Shown: positions 42,401 to 52,246 of the stretch, in pieces
How the letters are laid out: every line of letters begins with the position of its first letter
Numbering within the stretch: the stretch's first letter is position 1
DNA from: RGIG3178 sp964533965
GTDB lineage: Bacteria; Bacillota; Clostridia; Christensenellales; QAND01
NCBI GenBank assembly: GCA_964533965.1
Contig: CAZHNN010000012.1
Coordinates: 1 to 64,000 of the forward strand
Direction: 5' to 3'
DNA: 64,000 nt
Notes under the pieces: model-generated
Seen by the model: only the letters and a program-made list of their open reading frames with translations
Database searches by the model: none
What the model was told of the DNA's origin: nothing
Program-made: the position numbers and the translations under genes

Positions 42401-42874
42401 TCAATCGCATTCGCCTGAACGGGTGTAATTTTCCACGAGTATCCCCGCCGTTGTGAGGATCTCCATTGCGAACTCATCGGGATAACTGTGCTCGTACACG
42501 ATGCGAGCGATGCCTGCATTGACGATCATCTTGGCGCAGATGGAGCAGGGCTGGTTGGTACAATACAGCGTGGCTCCCTGGATTGATACGCCAAGCTTGG
42601 CTGCCTGTATAATCGCGTTCTGCTCCGCATGGATGGCGTAGCACAATTCGTGCCTGGTGCCGGAGGGGATGTTCAGCTTGCGCCGCATGCATTCGCCCTT
42701 CTCAACGCAGCTCGATGAACCTGCCGGGGCGCCGTTGTATCCGGTTGTCAGTATCCGCTTGTCCCGAACTATCACAGCCCCGATCTTGCGGTTTTCCTGA
42801 TAACAGCTTGACCAGGTGCCAATCAACGTCACCAATTCCATAAAACGAGCATCCCATTTATCAAACGTTGCCAT
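42401..42874 (-). CDS. dCMP deaminase / ComEB-family cytidine deaminase
   Basis: 157 residues from ATG 42874 (AGGGGG upstream). Zinc deaminase motifs: ELCYAIHAEQNAIIQAAKLG (H-A-E) and NQPCSICAKMIVNAGI (P-C-x-x-C), plus GAVIVRDKRILTTGYNGAPAG and a CVEKGECMRRKLNIPSG insertion typical of dCMP deaminase. It converts dCMP to dUMP, feeding dTMP synthesis. ComEB, the competence-operon relative, has the same sequence class; no com genes are near. Confidence 0.93.
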   Translation of the reverse strand: MATFDKWDARFMELVTLIGTWSSCYQENRKIGAVIVRDKRILTTGYNGAPAGSSSCVEKGECMRRKLNIPSGTRHELCYAIHAEQNAIIQAAKLGVSIQGATLYCTNQPCSICAKMIVNAGIARIVYEHSYPDEFAMEILTTAGILVENYTRSGECD

Positions 42875-43037
42875 ACAGCAAACCCCCTTTTCCGATCTCA
42901 TTATATGGAACACCGACGAAACACGCAATGAGTTTTTAAATTCGAAGAAATAGCTTGATATTAGAAGAATAAAAGAGCATGAGGCAGTAAATTATAAGAT
43001 ATCAGGAACATATGGGCAAATTTGGATGAAAATGCAG

Positions 43038-43066
43038 TTGCAAGAAATGGTAGCGTTGTCTATATT
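43038..43066 (+). promoter_or_regulatory. groESL promoter
   Basis: TTGCAA (43038-43043), 17-nt spacer, TATATT (43061-43066); CIRCE starts 9 nt later. Confidence 0.7.
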
Positions 43067-43075
43067 ATACATGTA

Positions 43076-43102
43076 TTAGCACTCGGCTAATATGAGTGCT
43101 AA
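43076..43102 (+). promoter_or_regulatory. CIRCE operator (groESL)
   Basis: TTAGCACTC-N9-GAGTGCTAA, a perfect match to the HrcA-binding consensus, 38 nt before the groES start. Confidence 0.97.
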
Positions 43103-43140
43103 CAATTTTCCAAAGCTATCAATAAACAGGAGGGATATTT

Positions 43141-43428
43141 ATGAAAGTTAGACCGTTGGGCGAAATGGTGCTGTTAAAACCGGTCGAACAAGAACAAGTC
43201 TCCACGGGTGGAATCATCATACCAGATACTGCGAAGGAAAAGCCGATGATGGCGATGGTCGTTGCAGTCGGGCCCGGCGGTATGGTGGACGGGAAAGAGA
43301 TCGTTATGTCGCTTAAAGAAGGCGATAAGGTCATCTACCGCCGTTATGCAGGTACCGAATTGAAGCTGGACGGAAAAGATTATGTCATGACGCGCCAGAG
43401 CGAGATCATTGGCGTCGTCGAAGACTGA
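43141..43428 (+). CDS. groES: Co-chaperonin GroES
   Basis: 95 residues, ATG 43141 after AGGAGGGATATTT. Cpn10 features: VRPLGEMVLLKPVEQEQVSTGGIIIPDTAKEKP (mobile loop region) and KVIYRRYAGTELKLDGKDYVMTRQSEIIGVVE. It caps GroEL. HrcA control is shown by the perfect CIRCE upstream. Confidence 0.97.
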   Translation: MKVRPLGEMVLLKPVEQEQVSTGGIIIPDTAKEKPMMAMVVAVGPGGMVDGKEIVMSLKEGDKVIYRRYAGTELKLDGKDYVMTRQSEIIGVVED

Positions 43429-43441
43429 GGAGGAAGCAACG

Positions 43442-45064
<1,623 letters not shown>

Positions 45065-45078
45065 GAGATGTTCGGCTA

Positions 45079-45133
45079 GACCGTATTCATACGGTCGGAC
45101 CGTATGAATACGGTCGGACGTATACATACGGTC
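45079..45133 (+). repeat. Three tandem 19-nt palindromic units after groEL
   Basis: GACCGTATTCATACGGTC (45079-45096), GACCGTATGAATACGGTC (45098-45115) and GACGTATACATACGGTC (45117-45133, one C deleted), with a 19-nt period. Units 1 and 2 are reverse complements of each other, and each unit is itself a near-perfect palindrome. Confidence 0.9.
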
Positions 45134-45157
45134 GGGCCGACTTCTTATAGATTCAAT

Positions 45158-45186
45158 GAAAAATCCCGCTTTTGCGGGATTTTTCA
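45158..45186. terminator. Bidirectional terminator after groEL
   Basis: AAAAATCCCGC-TTTT-GCGGGATTTTT, shared with the convergent Spo0A-C gene. Confidence 0.88.
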
Positions 45187-45220
45187 TTATCCGTTTGAAG
45201 CTTGCTTATCAGTATAAGAC

Positions 45221-45622
45221 CTACGATACCGTTGGTGGCTGAATTTGGCTTCCTGTTTGCTGTTTTGCCAAGAAATACTGCGTCTTGATGACTCTGGATA
45301 GAAGAGCGATACACCGCGCATTGGTAAAGGATCCCGGCATAGAACTGACAAGAGTGGTCAGCGCGACAGACCGATGCTGCGTGAGAGCGGAGTTGAGAAG
45401 GTTGCGTATCCCGTGTTCCACAGCGGATACGGATACATTGAAGGATTTGGCGACACGGGGATACAGGTCTGTGCTCAAGTGCTTTGTGGCTTGCTTATCC
45501 AGAATCGTCCAATGGATTGCATGCGCCAAATAGTGAAAACCGGCGTATTGTGGGGAAAGGCCGTAATCGATAAGACAGCTCTCAAGAAAAGTGAAGAGTG
45601 ACAGTGTAGCCTGCTGGCTCAT
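45221..45622 (-). CDS. Receiver-less Spo0A C-terminal-domain protein
   Basis: 133 residues from ATG 45622 (AGAGGTGGTTGT). It resembles the Spo0A DNA-binding domain alone: LFTFLESCLIDYGLSPQYAGFHYLAHAIHWTI (matching the GVPAHIKGYxYLReAI region), KHLSTDLYPRVAKSFNVSVSAVEHGIRNLLNSA (matching TKxLYPxIAKxxxTTxxxVERAIRHAI, with the recognition helix). The receiver domain with its phospho-Asp is absent. Several recognition-helix residues differ from Spo0A (SVSAVEHGIRN versus TTxSRVERAIRH), so the target box may differ. It is probably a phosphorylation-independent regulator or a competitor of Spo0A. Monocistronic. Confidence 0.75.
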   Translation of the reverse strand: MSQQATLSLFTFLESCLIDYGLSPQYAGFHYLAHAIHWTILDKQATKHLSTDLYPRVAKSFNVSVSAVEHGIRNLLNSALTQHRSVALTTLVSSMPGSFTNARCIALLSRVIKTQYFLAKQQTGSQIQPPTVS

Positions 45623-45877
45623 ACAACCACCTCTTTTCAAAATCCGTCTCCATTGGTTTTATAAAGATAGATAATAAAGCAAATAGTGGTCAATTAAAAC
45701 AATTATATCAGCAAATATACATAGACGGCAAGAACAATACATATGCTGCAGATTTGTCGTAGGGACAACACTTTAGGCGCTTCATGACGGATTCATTGTG
45801 GCTATTTCAAACTTGCCAATAGTCGAGATTTGTGGGAGAATATCGAAATATGAGCGAACGGATTGAGGTCGTAAACC

Positions 45878-46786
45878 ATGAGCAGTAGTCGCAAAATGCG
45901 ATTGGCGGAAGGAATGCTGTTGCTTACCGCTATGATATGGGGCAGCGGATTCGTAGTGATGAAAAATGCATTGGACTGGATGCCCGTGCACTTCTTGCTG
46001 GGGATGAGGTTTCTCATTGCCGCGATCATCATGTCGGCGTTCCTTTTTAAGCGGCTGAAGAAACAAAGCCTTCGAGACATCATCCGCGGTTGTTTGCTAG
46101 GTGTGGTGATGTATGCAGCCTATGCCGTTCAAACCTATGGCCTCATGTATACGACCGCAGGGCAGAATGCCTTTCTGACAGCCATCTATGTTGTACTCGT
46201 ACCGCTTCTCGTCTGTGCGTACAGCCGCAAGCGCGCGACGGCTTTACAGGTATCGGCAGCCGTCCTCTGTCTTGTCGGCATTGGGCTTTTGGCATTAAAA
46301 AACGATTTTTCCATAGGCATCGGAAACGCCCTGTCACTTCTGTGTGGCATCCTATATGCCGTACACATCGTGATGGTGAACTATTTTTCCGAAAAGACCG
46401 ATCCGCTGGTATTGACGGCCATGCAGTTCAATGTATCCGGGATTTTGGGGCTGTTCAGTTTTTTGTTGTTTGAAAAGCCTCCGGCGCAGTTGTCCGGCAA
46501 CGCCCTGTTTTCAATCGTATACCTTGCCGTCGTGGGCACGCTATTCGCGCTGACGATGCAGAACGTTGGTATACGCTATGCCGACCCCTCGCACGCGTCA
46601 CTGATCATGGGAATGGAATCGCTGTTCGGCGCCGTTTTCGGCAGCATATTTTTGAGCGAACCCATCACGCTGCGGATGTTTTTCGGCTGCGCGCTGATCC
46701 TGTGTTCGATCGTGCTCTCCGAGTTGCGTATTTCGGGAATACAGAAGCGAAAAGAGAAGGAAGAGACTGTGCTAGAACAGGTTTAG
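45878..46786 (+). CDS. EamA-family (DMT) transporter
   Basis: 302 residues. Ten membrane helices in two EamA repeats: AEGMLLLTAMIWGSGFVVMKNALD with the W-G-x-x-F motif in the first helix, GLMYTTAGQNAFLTAIYVVLVPLL, and the second repeat ending SLIMGMESLFGAVFGSIFLSEPITLRMFFGCALI. Drug/metabolite superfamily exporter, substrate unknown (commonly amino acids or metabolites). A SleB-like gene follows 61 nt later. Confidence 0.9.
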   Translation: MSSSRKMRLAEGMLLLTAMIWGSGFVVMKNALDWMPVHFLLGMRFLIAAIIMSAFLFKRLKKQSLRDIIRGCLLGVVMYAAYAVQTYGLMYTTAGQNAFLTAIYVVLVPLLVCAYSRKRATALQVSAAVLCLVGIGLLALKNDFSIGIGNALSLLCGILYAVHIVMVNYFSEKTDPLVLTAMQFNVSGILGLFSFLLFEKPPAQLSGNALFSIVYLAVVGTLFALTMQNVGIRYADPSHASLIMGMESLFGAVFGSIFLSEPITLRMFFGCALILCSIVLSELRISGIQKRKEKEETVLEQV

Positions 46787-46847
46787 AGTTCCAGCATTTG
46801 GTAAAAATGGCTCCGATAGGGAATTACCCCCCGATCGGAGGGATAGT

Positions 46848-47363
46848 GTGGACTTCAAACCGTTGCTGATGGCGCTGGTCGCCGTCTTTAGCGCAGGCGG
46901 CACTCCGGTGCCGGATCAAATGCAGGTGCCAACACCTACTGCGTATGTTCAACAAGCCGAGTTGGAATCGCAGGTATTGGCGTTTTCTACTTCCGGCGAA
47001 GAGTATGCCTATACTGAGGCGGACGTGGAGGCGCTGGCGCGCATCGTATATTGGGAGGCGCGCGGTGAGCGCGAACAGGGGCAGATAGCGGTTGCCAATG
47101 TCGTGCTGAACCGCGTTCGGGATACGCGATGGCCTGACACCATTCAAAAGGTGATAGCCCAAAAGTCGCAGTTCACGCCATATGGGAACAAACGGTATTT
47201 TAAAGTCAGGATTCCAAAACATTTTTATAACGTTGCCATACGTGCGCTGGAGGGAGAGAAGGCAATCCCCGACAGCTATTGCTACTTTTCAGTCGGCAAA
47301 CAATCGCGATATGCAAAGGATTTCATCAGGATCGGAAACCATTATTTCGGCAAACCTAAATGA
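46848..47363 (+). CDS. SleB/CwlJ-type cell-wall hydrolase
   Basis: 171 residues from GTG 46848 (GGAGGGATAGT). N-terminal segment with weak signal-peptide character (FKPLLMALVAVFSAGG), linker, then a Hydrolase_2 domain: VEALARIVYWEARGEREQGQIAVANVVLNRVRD with the catalytic Glu (YWEARGE), FTPYGNKRYF and ALEGEKAIPDSYCYFSVG. Members are lytic transglycosylases acting on cortex or vegetative peptidoglycan. It lacks the PG-binding repeat of germination SleB, so either CwlJ-like or vegetative use is possible. Confidence 0.88.
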   Translation: MDFKPLLMALVAVFSAGGTPVPDQMQVPTPTAYVQQAELESQVLAFSTSGEEYAYTEADVEALARIVYWEARGEREQGQIAVANVVLNRVRDTRWPDTIQKVIAQKSQFTPYGNKRYFKVRIPKHFYNVAIRALEGEKAIPDSYCYFSVGKQSRYAKDFIRIGNHYFGKPK

Positions 47364-47481
47364 GCTATCCATATTCCTCTGCCTGTTAGCCGTTTCACAA
47401 AATCCGACAATCATTGCTTGCAAATTGTGAAAGAAATTTGTACAATTATTGTCAAAAGTGTCAGATAAGGGGTGAAAGGCG

Positions 47482-48075
47482 TTGCAAACCAAACGCAGTT
47501 ACATTCAATATGTGCCCAATGCGTTAACCGTACTGCGCCTTTTGTTAATTCCCCTTTTCCTGTATGCTTTCTTCAAGCCCGATTTTATATTGGCGGACAG
47601 GCTGTTTTCGCTATGCGTCTTTGTCTTTGCAAGCCTGACAGACCTTTTGGACGGTTATATTGCCAGAAAGTACAACGCCATCACGAATTTCGGTCGCTTG
47701 GCTGATCCTGCGGCAGACAAACTGATGGCGATATCGGCTCTTTTCGGCCTGACTATCATCGGCCGGCTGCCACTTTTGTTCGTCATACTTGTGCTTGTCA
47801 AAGAGAGCCTGATGCTCATTGGGGGCTATATCATGCTCAAATACCGCTTCGTGGTATATTCCAAGTGGTACGGGAAGGCAGCGGCATTTGTGATGGCGCT
47901 GGGCATTGCGATGACGTTCTGGAGCGGATTTGTTCCCTGGAACTTGTACCTGCTGTACATCAGCCTGGTACTGGCGTATTATTCGCTCATCCACTATGCA
48001 ATGCTGGCGATTAAGCAGATCAGGGAAGTGAAGCGGAATCCGGACAATCCCCGGGATTTATATGCAGAGCATTGA
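47482..48075 (+). CDS. pgsA: CDP-alcohol phosphatidyltransferase, PgsA-like
   Basis: 197 residues from TTG 47482 (AAGGGGTGAAAGGCG). CDP-alcohol phosphotransferase motif D-x-x-D-G-x-x-A-R-x8-G-x3-D-x3-D: ASLTDLLDGYIARKYNAITNFGRLADPAADK. N-terminal YVPNALTVLRLLLIPLF is typical of phosphatidylglycerophosphate synthases. It uses CDP-diacylglycerol and glycerol-3-P for phosphatidylglycerol synthesis. A paralogue for cardiolipin or another head group cannot be excluded. Confidence 0.9.
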   Translation: MQTKRSYIQYVPNALTVLRLLLIPLFLYAFFKPDFILADRLFSLCVFVFASLTDLLDGYIARKYNAITNFGRLADPAADKLMAISALFGLTIIGRLPLLFVILVLVKESLMLIGGYIMLKYRFVVYSKWYGKAAAFVMALGIAMTFWSGFVPWNLYLLYISLVLAYYSLIHYAMLAIKQIREVKRNPDNPRDLYAEH

Positions 48076-48101
48076 CTTTTCTGGGCGATTTTGTATAGAA
48101 T
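48072..48101 (+). promoter_or_regulatory. valS promoter
   Basis: TTGACT (48072-48077), then about 17-18 nt and TATAGAAT (48094-48101). It overlaps the end of pgsA. Confidence 0.65.
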
Positions 48102-48104
48102 AAT

Positions 48105-48335
48105 ATAACATTCAGGCAATGACCGGAAGGAGTATGCAAGAGCCGGCCACAAGAGAGGCGGTCCCGTGGCTGAAAGGGCCGCTTGGAAATGGCATGCAGA
48201 AAGTCGTCCGTGAGCCGATGCGATTTGCCGTAGGCGGGCGTTAACCGCATAACGAGGGGCGGAGTATCTCCGCCTGAACAAAGGTGGTACCACGAAGCCG
48301 GCTTCGTCCTTTGAAGGACTGCGCCGGCGTTTTTA
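48105..48335 (+). promoter_or_regulatory. T-box riboswitch (valS leader)
   Basis: The leader has the stem I GA-type motif (CAAGAGAGGCGG), a stem III hairpin (GGCGGAGTATCTCCGCC), the T-box sequence AAAGGTGGTACCACG (about 48280-48294) that pairs with the uncharged tRNA acceptor end, and a competing terminator (AGCCGGC...GCCGGCGTTTTT with inner GTCCTT-TG-AAGGAC, 48297-48335). A GTC at 48203-48205 is a candidate valine specifier. Uncharged tRNA-Val should allow valS transcription. Confidence 0.9.
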
Positions 48336-48350
48336 ATTGGAGGGAAGAGC

Positions 48351-50966
48351 ATGAAGCAAATACCCGAGAAGACCTACGAATACAAACAGGTGGAGGATAG
48401 GCTGTACAAAGCCTGGATGGAACAAGGCTGTTTTAAGCCTGCAATTGACCACAGCAAAAAGCCGTTTACCATCGTGATACCGCCGCCCAACATCACGGGC
48501 CAGCTGCACATGGGGCACGCGCTGGACAATGTGCTGCAGGATATTTTGATCAGGACCCACCGCATGCAGGGCACACCAACGTTGTGGGTACCGGGCACAG
48601 ACCACGCGTCTATTGCAACCGAAGTAAAGATCGTGGAAAGCATGGCAGAAGAGGGTCTGACCAAAGCCGACATCGGCCGGGAAGCTTTTTTGAAGCGCGC
48701 ATGGGCCTGGAAAGAGAAGTACGGCGGACGCATCGTCGAACAACTCAAGAAGATGGGATGCTCCTGCGATTGGTCTCACGAGCGCTTCACCATGGACGAA
48801 GGGTGCAGCCGCGCCGTGCTGGAGACATTTGTGCGCCTGTATGAGCAGGGGTATATCTATAAGGGCAATCGGATCATTAACTGGTGCCCCGACTGCCGTA
48901 CGGCGCTTTCCGATGCCGAAGTAGAATACGAGGAACAAAACAGCTTCCTCTGGCACATTCGCTATTCGACGCCGGATGGCAAGGACAGCATCATCGTAGC
49001 AACGACGCGGCCCGAGACGATGCTGGGCGATACGGCTGNNNNNNNNNNNNNNNATAAGCATCTCGTCGGCAAAACGGTCGTGCTGCCGCTGATGAACCGT
49101 GAGATACCCATCGTCGCGGACGAGTACGTGGACAGGGAGTTTGGCACCGGCGCCGTGAAGATCACACCTGCGCACGATCCCAACGACTTCGAAGTCGGGC
49201 AAAGGCACAACGCAGAGCCTATCCGCGTGATGGACGACGGCGGCATCATCAATGAGAACGGCGGTGTTTATTGCAGCCTTGACCGTTTTGAGGCGCGCAA
49301 ACGCGTCGTTGAGGATCTTGAGAAGCTGGGTGTGCTAGTAAAGGTCGAGCCGCACGACCACAACGTTGGCGGTTGTTACCGCTGTGGGACGACGGTGGAA
49401 AGCATCATCTCCGAGCAATGGTTTGTCAGCATGAAACCGCTGGCCGAGCCTGCGATGGAAGTGGTGCGTAACGGGAAGATACGCTTTGTGCCAGACCGTT
49501 TCTCCAAGACGTATTTCAACTGGATGGAAAACATCCGTGACTGGTGCATCTCGCGTCAGCTCTGGTGGGGACACCGGATCCCTGCCTGGTATTGCGATGA
49601 TTGCGGGGAAATGATGGTTGCCCGCAGCGCACCGCAAACGTGTGCAAAATGCGGCAGTACGCATCTGCATCAGGACGAGGATGTACTGGATACCTGGTTC
49701 AGCAGTGGCCTTTGGCCTTTCTCCACGCTCGGGTGGCCGGATAAGACCGAGGACTTGGCGTATTTCTATCCGACCAGCACGCTCGTCACGGGATATGAGA
49801 TCATCTTCTTCTGGGTGGCCCGCATGATCGTGTTCGGGCTGTCTATGATGGGCGATATTCCGTTTGATACAGTAATGATCCATGGCATCGTGCGCGATGC
49901 GCAAGGAAGAAAGATGTCGAAGTCCTTAGGAAATGGCATCGACCCGCTGGAGATCATCGAAAACTACGGAACGGACGCGCTCCGTTTCTCGCTCATACAG
50001 AACAACAGCATCGAGAACGACAGCCGCTTCTATATGGAGCGGGTGGAAGCAGCCAGGAACTTCGCGAACAAGGCCTGGAACGCGGCGCGCTTCGTGCTGA
50101 TGAATGCGCAGGATTACGAGCCAAAGCCGCTTGACAAAGCAAGCCTGAAGGCGGAGGACAAATGGATCCTGCACAAGCTCAACGTTACGATCGAGAACGC
50201 CACCAACGCCATCGAGCGGATGGACCTGGGACTTGCCGCACAGGAGGTCTATGATTTCCTGTGGTCGGATTACTGCGATTGGTTCATCGAGATGCAAAAG
50301 ACCCGCTTAAATGGTGAGGATAAGGACACGGCTCTGTCGGTGCTGCTGTATGTGCTGGAGCGGACGCTAAAATTGCTGCATCCGTTCATGCCGTTTGTCA
50401 CGGAGGAGATCTACCAGTCGTTGCCGGGGACACAGGGCTTCATCATGACGAGCGCTTGGCCCCAAAAGGACGAATCGCTGTCCTTTGCCAAGGAAGCGGA
50501 AGAGATAGAGGGACTTATGGAGCTTATCCGCGCCGTGCGCAATATGCGCCGCGAACTAAACGTGCCGCAGGGCAAAAAGGCGCCGCTGTGTATTCTGCCT
50601 GCCAAAGGCAGGGAGACGGCTATACAGCATGCGGGAGCATGGTTTGAACGCTTGAGCTACGCAAGCGATGTCACAATCCTCGCATCCGAAGCGGATGCGC
50701 CCAAGGGAGCGGCAACTGCCGCATGCCCGTTTGGAACGGCCTATGTGCCGATGGGCGCTTTGGTGGATGTCGATAAGGAAAAGGCCCGCTTGCAGAAGGA
50801 AGTGGAGCGGCTGAACAAGGAAATCACGCGCTCGGAAGGCAAGCTTGGCAACCCCGGGTTTACCGAAAAAGCGCCGCAGAATATCGTGGATGCCGAAAAA
50901 AAGGCATTGGAGGAATACAAAGCGCTTCTTGAGCGCACGCAGGAGCTTGTGAACGCTCTGGGGTAA
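48351..50966 (+). CDS. valS: Valyl-tRNA synthetase (interrupted by an N gap)
   Basis: 871 residues as assembled. Class I synthetase: HIGH-type site PPNITGQLHMGHAL, KMSKS motif GRKMSKSLGNGIDP, editing domain between them, anticodon-binding domain, and a C-terminal coiled coil (DKEKARLQKEVERLNKEITRSEGKL) typical of ValS. Fifteen N at 49039-49053 fall in the conserved GDTAVAVNPEDxRY segment of the editing domain. The visible bases (G after GDTA, AT before K) fit Val and Tyr at the ends, but only six residues are allowed where ten are expected, so the gap is probably short by about 12 nt. Confidence 0.95.
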   Translation: MKQIPEKTYEYKQVEDRLYKAWMEQGCFKPAIDHSKKPFTIVIPPPNITGQLHMGHALDNVLQDILIRTHRMQGTPTLWVPGTDHASIATEVKIVESMAEEGLTKADIGREAFLKRAWAWKEKYGGRIVEQLKKMGCSCDWSHERFTMDEGCSRAVLETFVRLYEQGYIYKGNRIINWCPDCRTALSDAEVEYEEQNSFLWHIRYSTPDGKDSIIVATTRPETMLGDTAXXXXXXKHLVGKTVVLPLMNREIPIVADEYVDREFGTGAVKITPAHDPNDFEVGQRHNAEPIRVMDDGGIINENGGVYCSLDRFEARKRVVEDLEKLGVLVKVEPHDHNVGGCYRCGTTVESIISEQWFVSMKPLAEPAMEVVRNGKIRFVPDRFSKTYFNWMENIRDWCISRQLWWGHRIPAWYCDDCGEMMVARSAPQTCAKCGSTHLHQDEDVLDTWFSSGLWPFSTLGWPDKTEDLAYFYPTSTLVTGYEIIFFWVARMIVFGLSMMGDIPFDTVMIHGIVRDAQGRKMSKSLGNGIDPLEIIENYGTDALRFSLIQNNSIENDSRFYMERVEAARNFANKAWNAARFVLMNAQDYEPKPLDKASLKAEDKWILHKLNVTIENATNAIERMDLGLAAQEVYDFLWSDYCDWFIEMQKTRLNGEDKDTALSVLLYVLERTLKLLHPFMPFVTEEIYQSLPGTQGFIMTSAWPQKDESLSFAKEAEEIEGLMELIRAVRNMRRELNVPQGKKAPLCILPAKGRETAIQHAGAWFERLSYASDVTILASEADAPKGAATAACPFGTAYVPMGALVDVDKEKARLQKEVERLNKEITRSEGKLGNPGFTEKAPQNIVDAEKKALEEYKALLERTQELVNALG
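49039..49053. other. Assembly gap (15 N) in valS
   Basis: Run of 15 undetermined bases. The flanking frames agree, but the family pattern suggests the real sequence is longer. Confidence 0.99.
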
Positions 50967-50970
50967 TGTC

Positions 50971-52191
50971 ATGCATGCATATCCGGACCATTGGACTTTT
51001 GAACAGAGAAAGCGGTTCACGCCGCTTTCGGAACTATTGGGCGTCGACGGGTTGTACGACGCCCTGCCTTTCGTGCACGTTTCGGGAACAAACGGCAAGG
51101 GATCCATCTGCGCCTATATGCAATCAATCCTGCGGGCTGCGGGGTACCGGGTGGGGCTGTTCACATCCCCGCACCTGTATCGTGAAACGGACCGCATACG
51201 CATCGATGACCAAGAGATCCCGCAGGAGCAGCTGAATGAACTAATTAAGCAAGCGTACGCGAAGAACCCGAATATCAAACTGTTTGAAGCGTACCTGTAC
51301 GCGGGTCTGTTGTATTTCACACGTCAGAATGTGGATATCGCCGTGATGGAAACAGGCATCGGCGGCACGCTGGATGCTACGAACATACTATGGCCCAGCT
51401 TGTGCATTACCGGCACGATAGGCCTTGATCATTGCAAGATATTAGGCGATACGCTCCCCGAAATCGCTCGACAGAAGGCGGGCATCGCCAAACAAGGCGT
51501 GCCGTTTGTGCTGTCTCCCGGAGTCGATTCGGATGCCAGAAGTGCGTTTAGGAAGATGTGCGAGGAGGCGGGTGCAGCGCTGTACGATCTTTCGGGCAGC
51601 ACACTTGTCCGATACAAAGAAGACGGAATACAGCGCTTTGATGCAGATGGTCCCGGGTTGAGCCTGAAGGATGTTCGAATACGCATGCTCGGAAGTTATC
51701 AGGTGCAAAACGCATGGACCGCAGCCTATGCGGCGTTCAAACTAAGCGGCGCAGAGTTTAAAATCAATGAAAATGTTATCCGGCAAGGCCTCTGGAATAC
51801 GCTCTGGGCAGGCCGCCTGCAATGGATGGATGGAAGCCCGCCGATTCTCGTCGACGGCGCGCACAATCCCGAAGGCGCAATATCGCTCAAAGAAGCCGTC
51901 AAGGAATTGAAAGGGAACAGGCGCGTCGTGCTTCTGATCGGCATGATGGAGGATAAGGATACGCAAGCCGTAGCGCAATGCTTGGGCGGAGCGTTTGACG
52001 CGGTGGTGGCAACGCAGATCGACTATTATCGGGCGATTCCTGCAGACAGGCTTGCGCGGCTGTTCGACAATGCGATCTCGGTAACGCCGCCCGAAACGGC
52101 GCTTATGGAGGCCAAACGGCTCGCCGGGCCGGATGGACTTGTGGTGATCGCGGGATCGCTGTATTTGCCGTCGGCACTGCATCTGGGTTAA
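50971..52191 (+). CDS. folC: Folylpolyglutamate synthase / dihydrofolate synthase
   Basis: 406 residues, ATG 50971, 4 nt after valS. Mur-ligase-family motifs: P-loop VHVSGTNGKGSICAYMQSIL, FTSPHLYRETDRIRIDD, AVMETGIGGTLDATNIL (Mg site), QKAGIAKQGVPFVL, and ILVDGAHNPEGAISLKEAV. It adds glutamate to folates. The valS-folC pair is a conserved Firmicutes order, so folC expression also depends on the T-box. Confidence 0.95.
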   Translation: MHAYPDHWTFEQRKRFTPLSELLGVDGLYDALPFVHVSGTNGKGSICAYMQSILRAAGYRVGLFTSPHLYRETDRIRIDDQEIPQEQLNELIKQAYAKNPNIKLFEAYLYAGLLYFTRQNVDIAVMETGIGGTLDATNILWPSLCITGTIGLDHCKILGDTLPEIARQKAGIAKQGVPFVLSPGVDSDARSAFRKMCEEAGAALYDLSGSTLVRYKEDGIQRFDADGPGLSLKDVRIRMLGSYQVQNAWTAAYAAFKLSGAEFKINENVIRQGLWNTLWAGRLQWMDGSPPILVDGAHNPEGAISLKEAVKELKGNRRVVLLIGMMEDKDTQAVAQCLGGAFDAVVATQIDYYRAIPADRLARLFDNAISVTPPETALMEAKRLAGPDGLVVIAGSLYLPSALHLG

Positions 52192-52198
52192 TTAAACG

Positions 52199-52227
52199 AA
52201 AAACAAGCCTTACGGCTTGTTTTTTTG
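52199..52227. terminator. Bidirectional terminator
   Basis: AAACAAGCC-TTAC-GGCTTGTTTTTTT between folC and the convergent LUD gene. Confidence 0.88.
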
Positions 52228-52246
52228 TTGTATAAATTGGTAGGTC

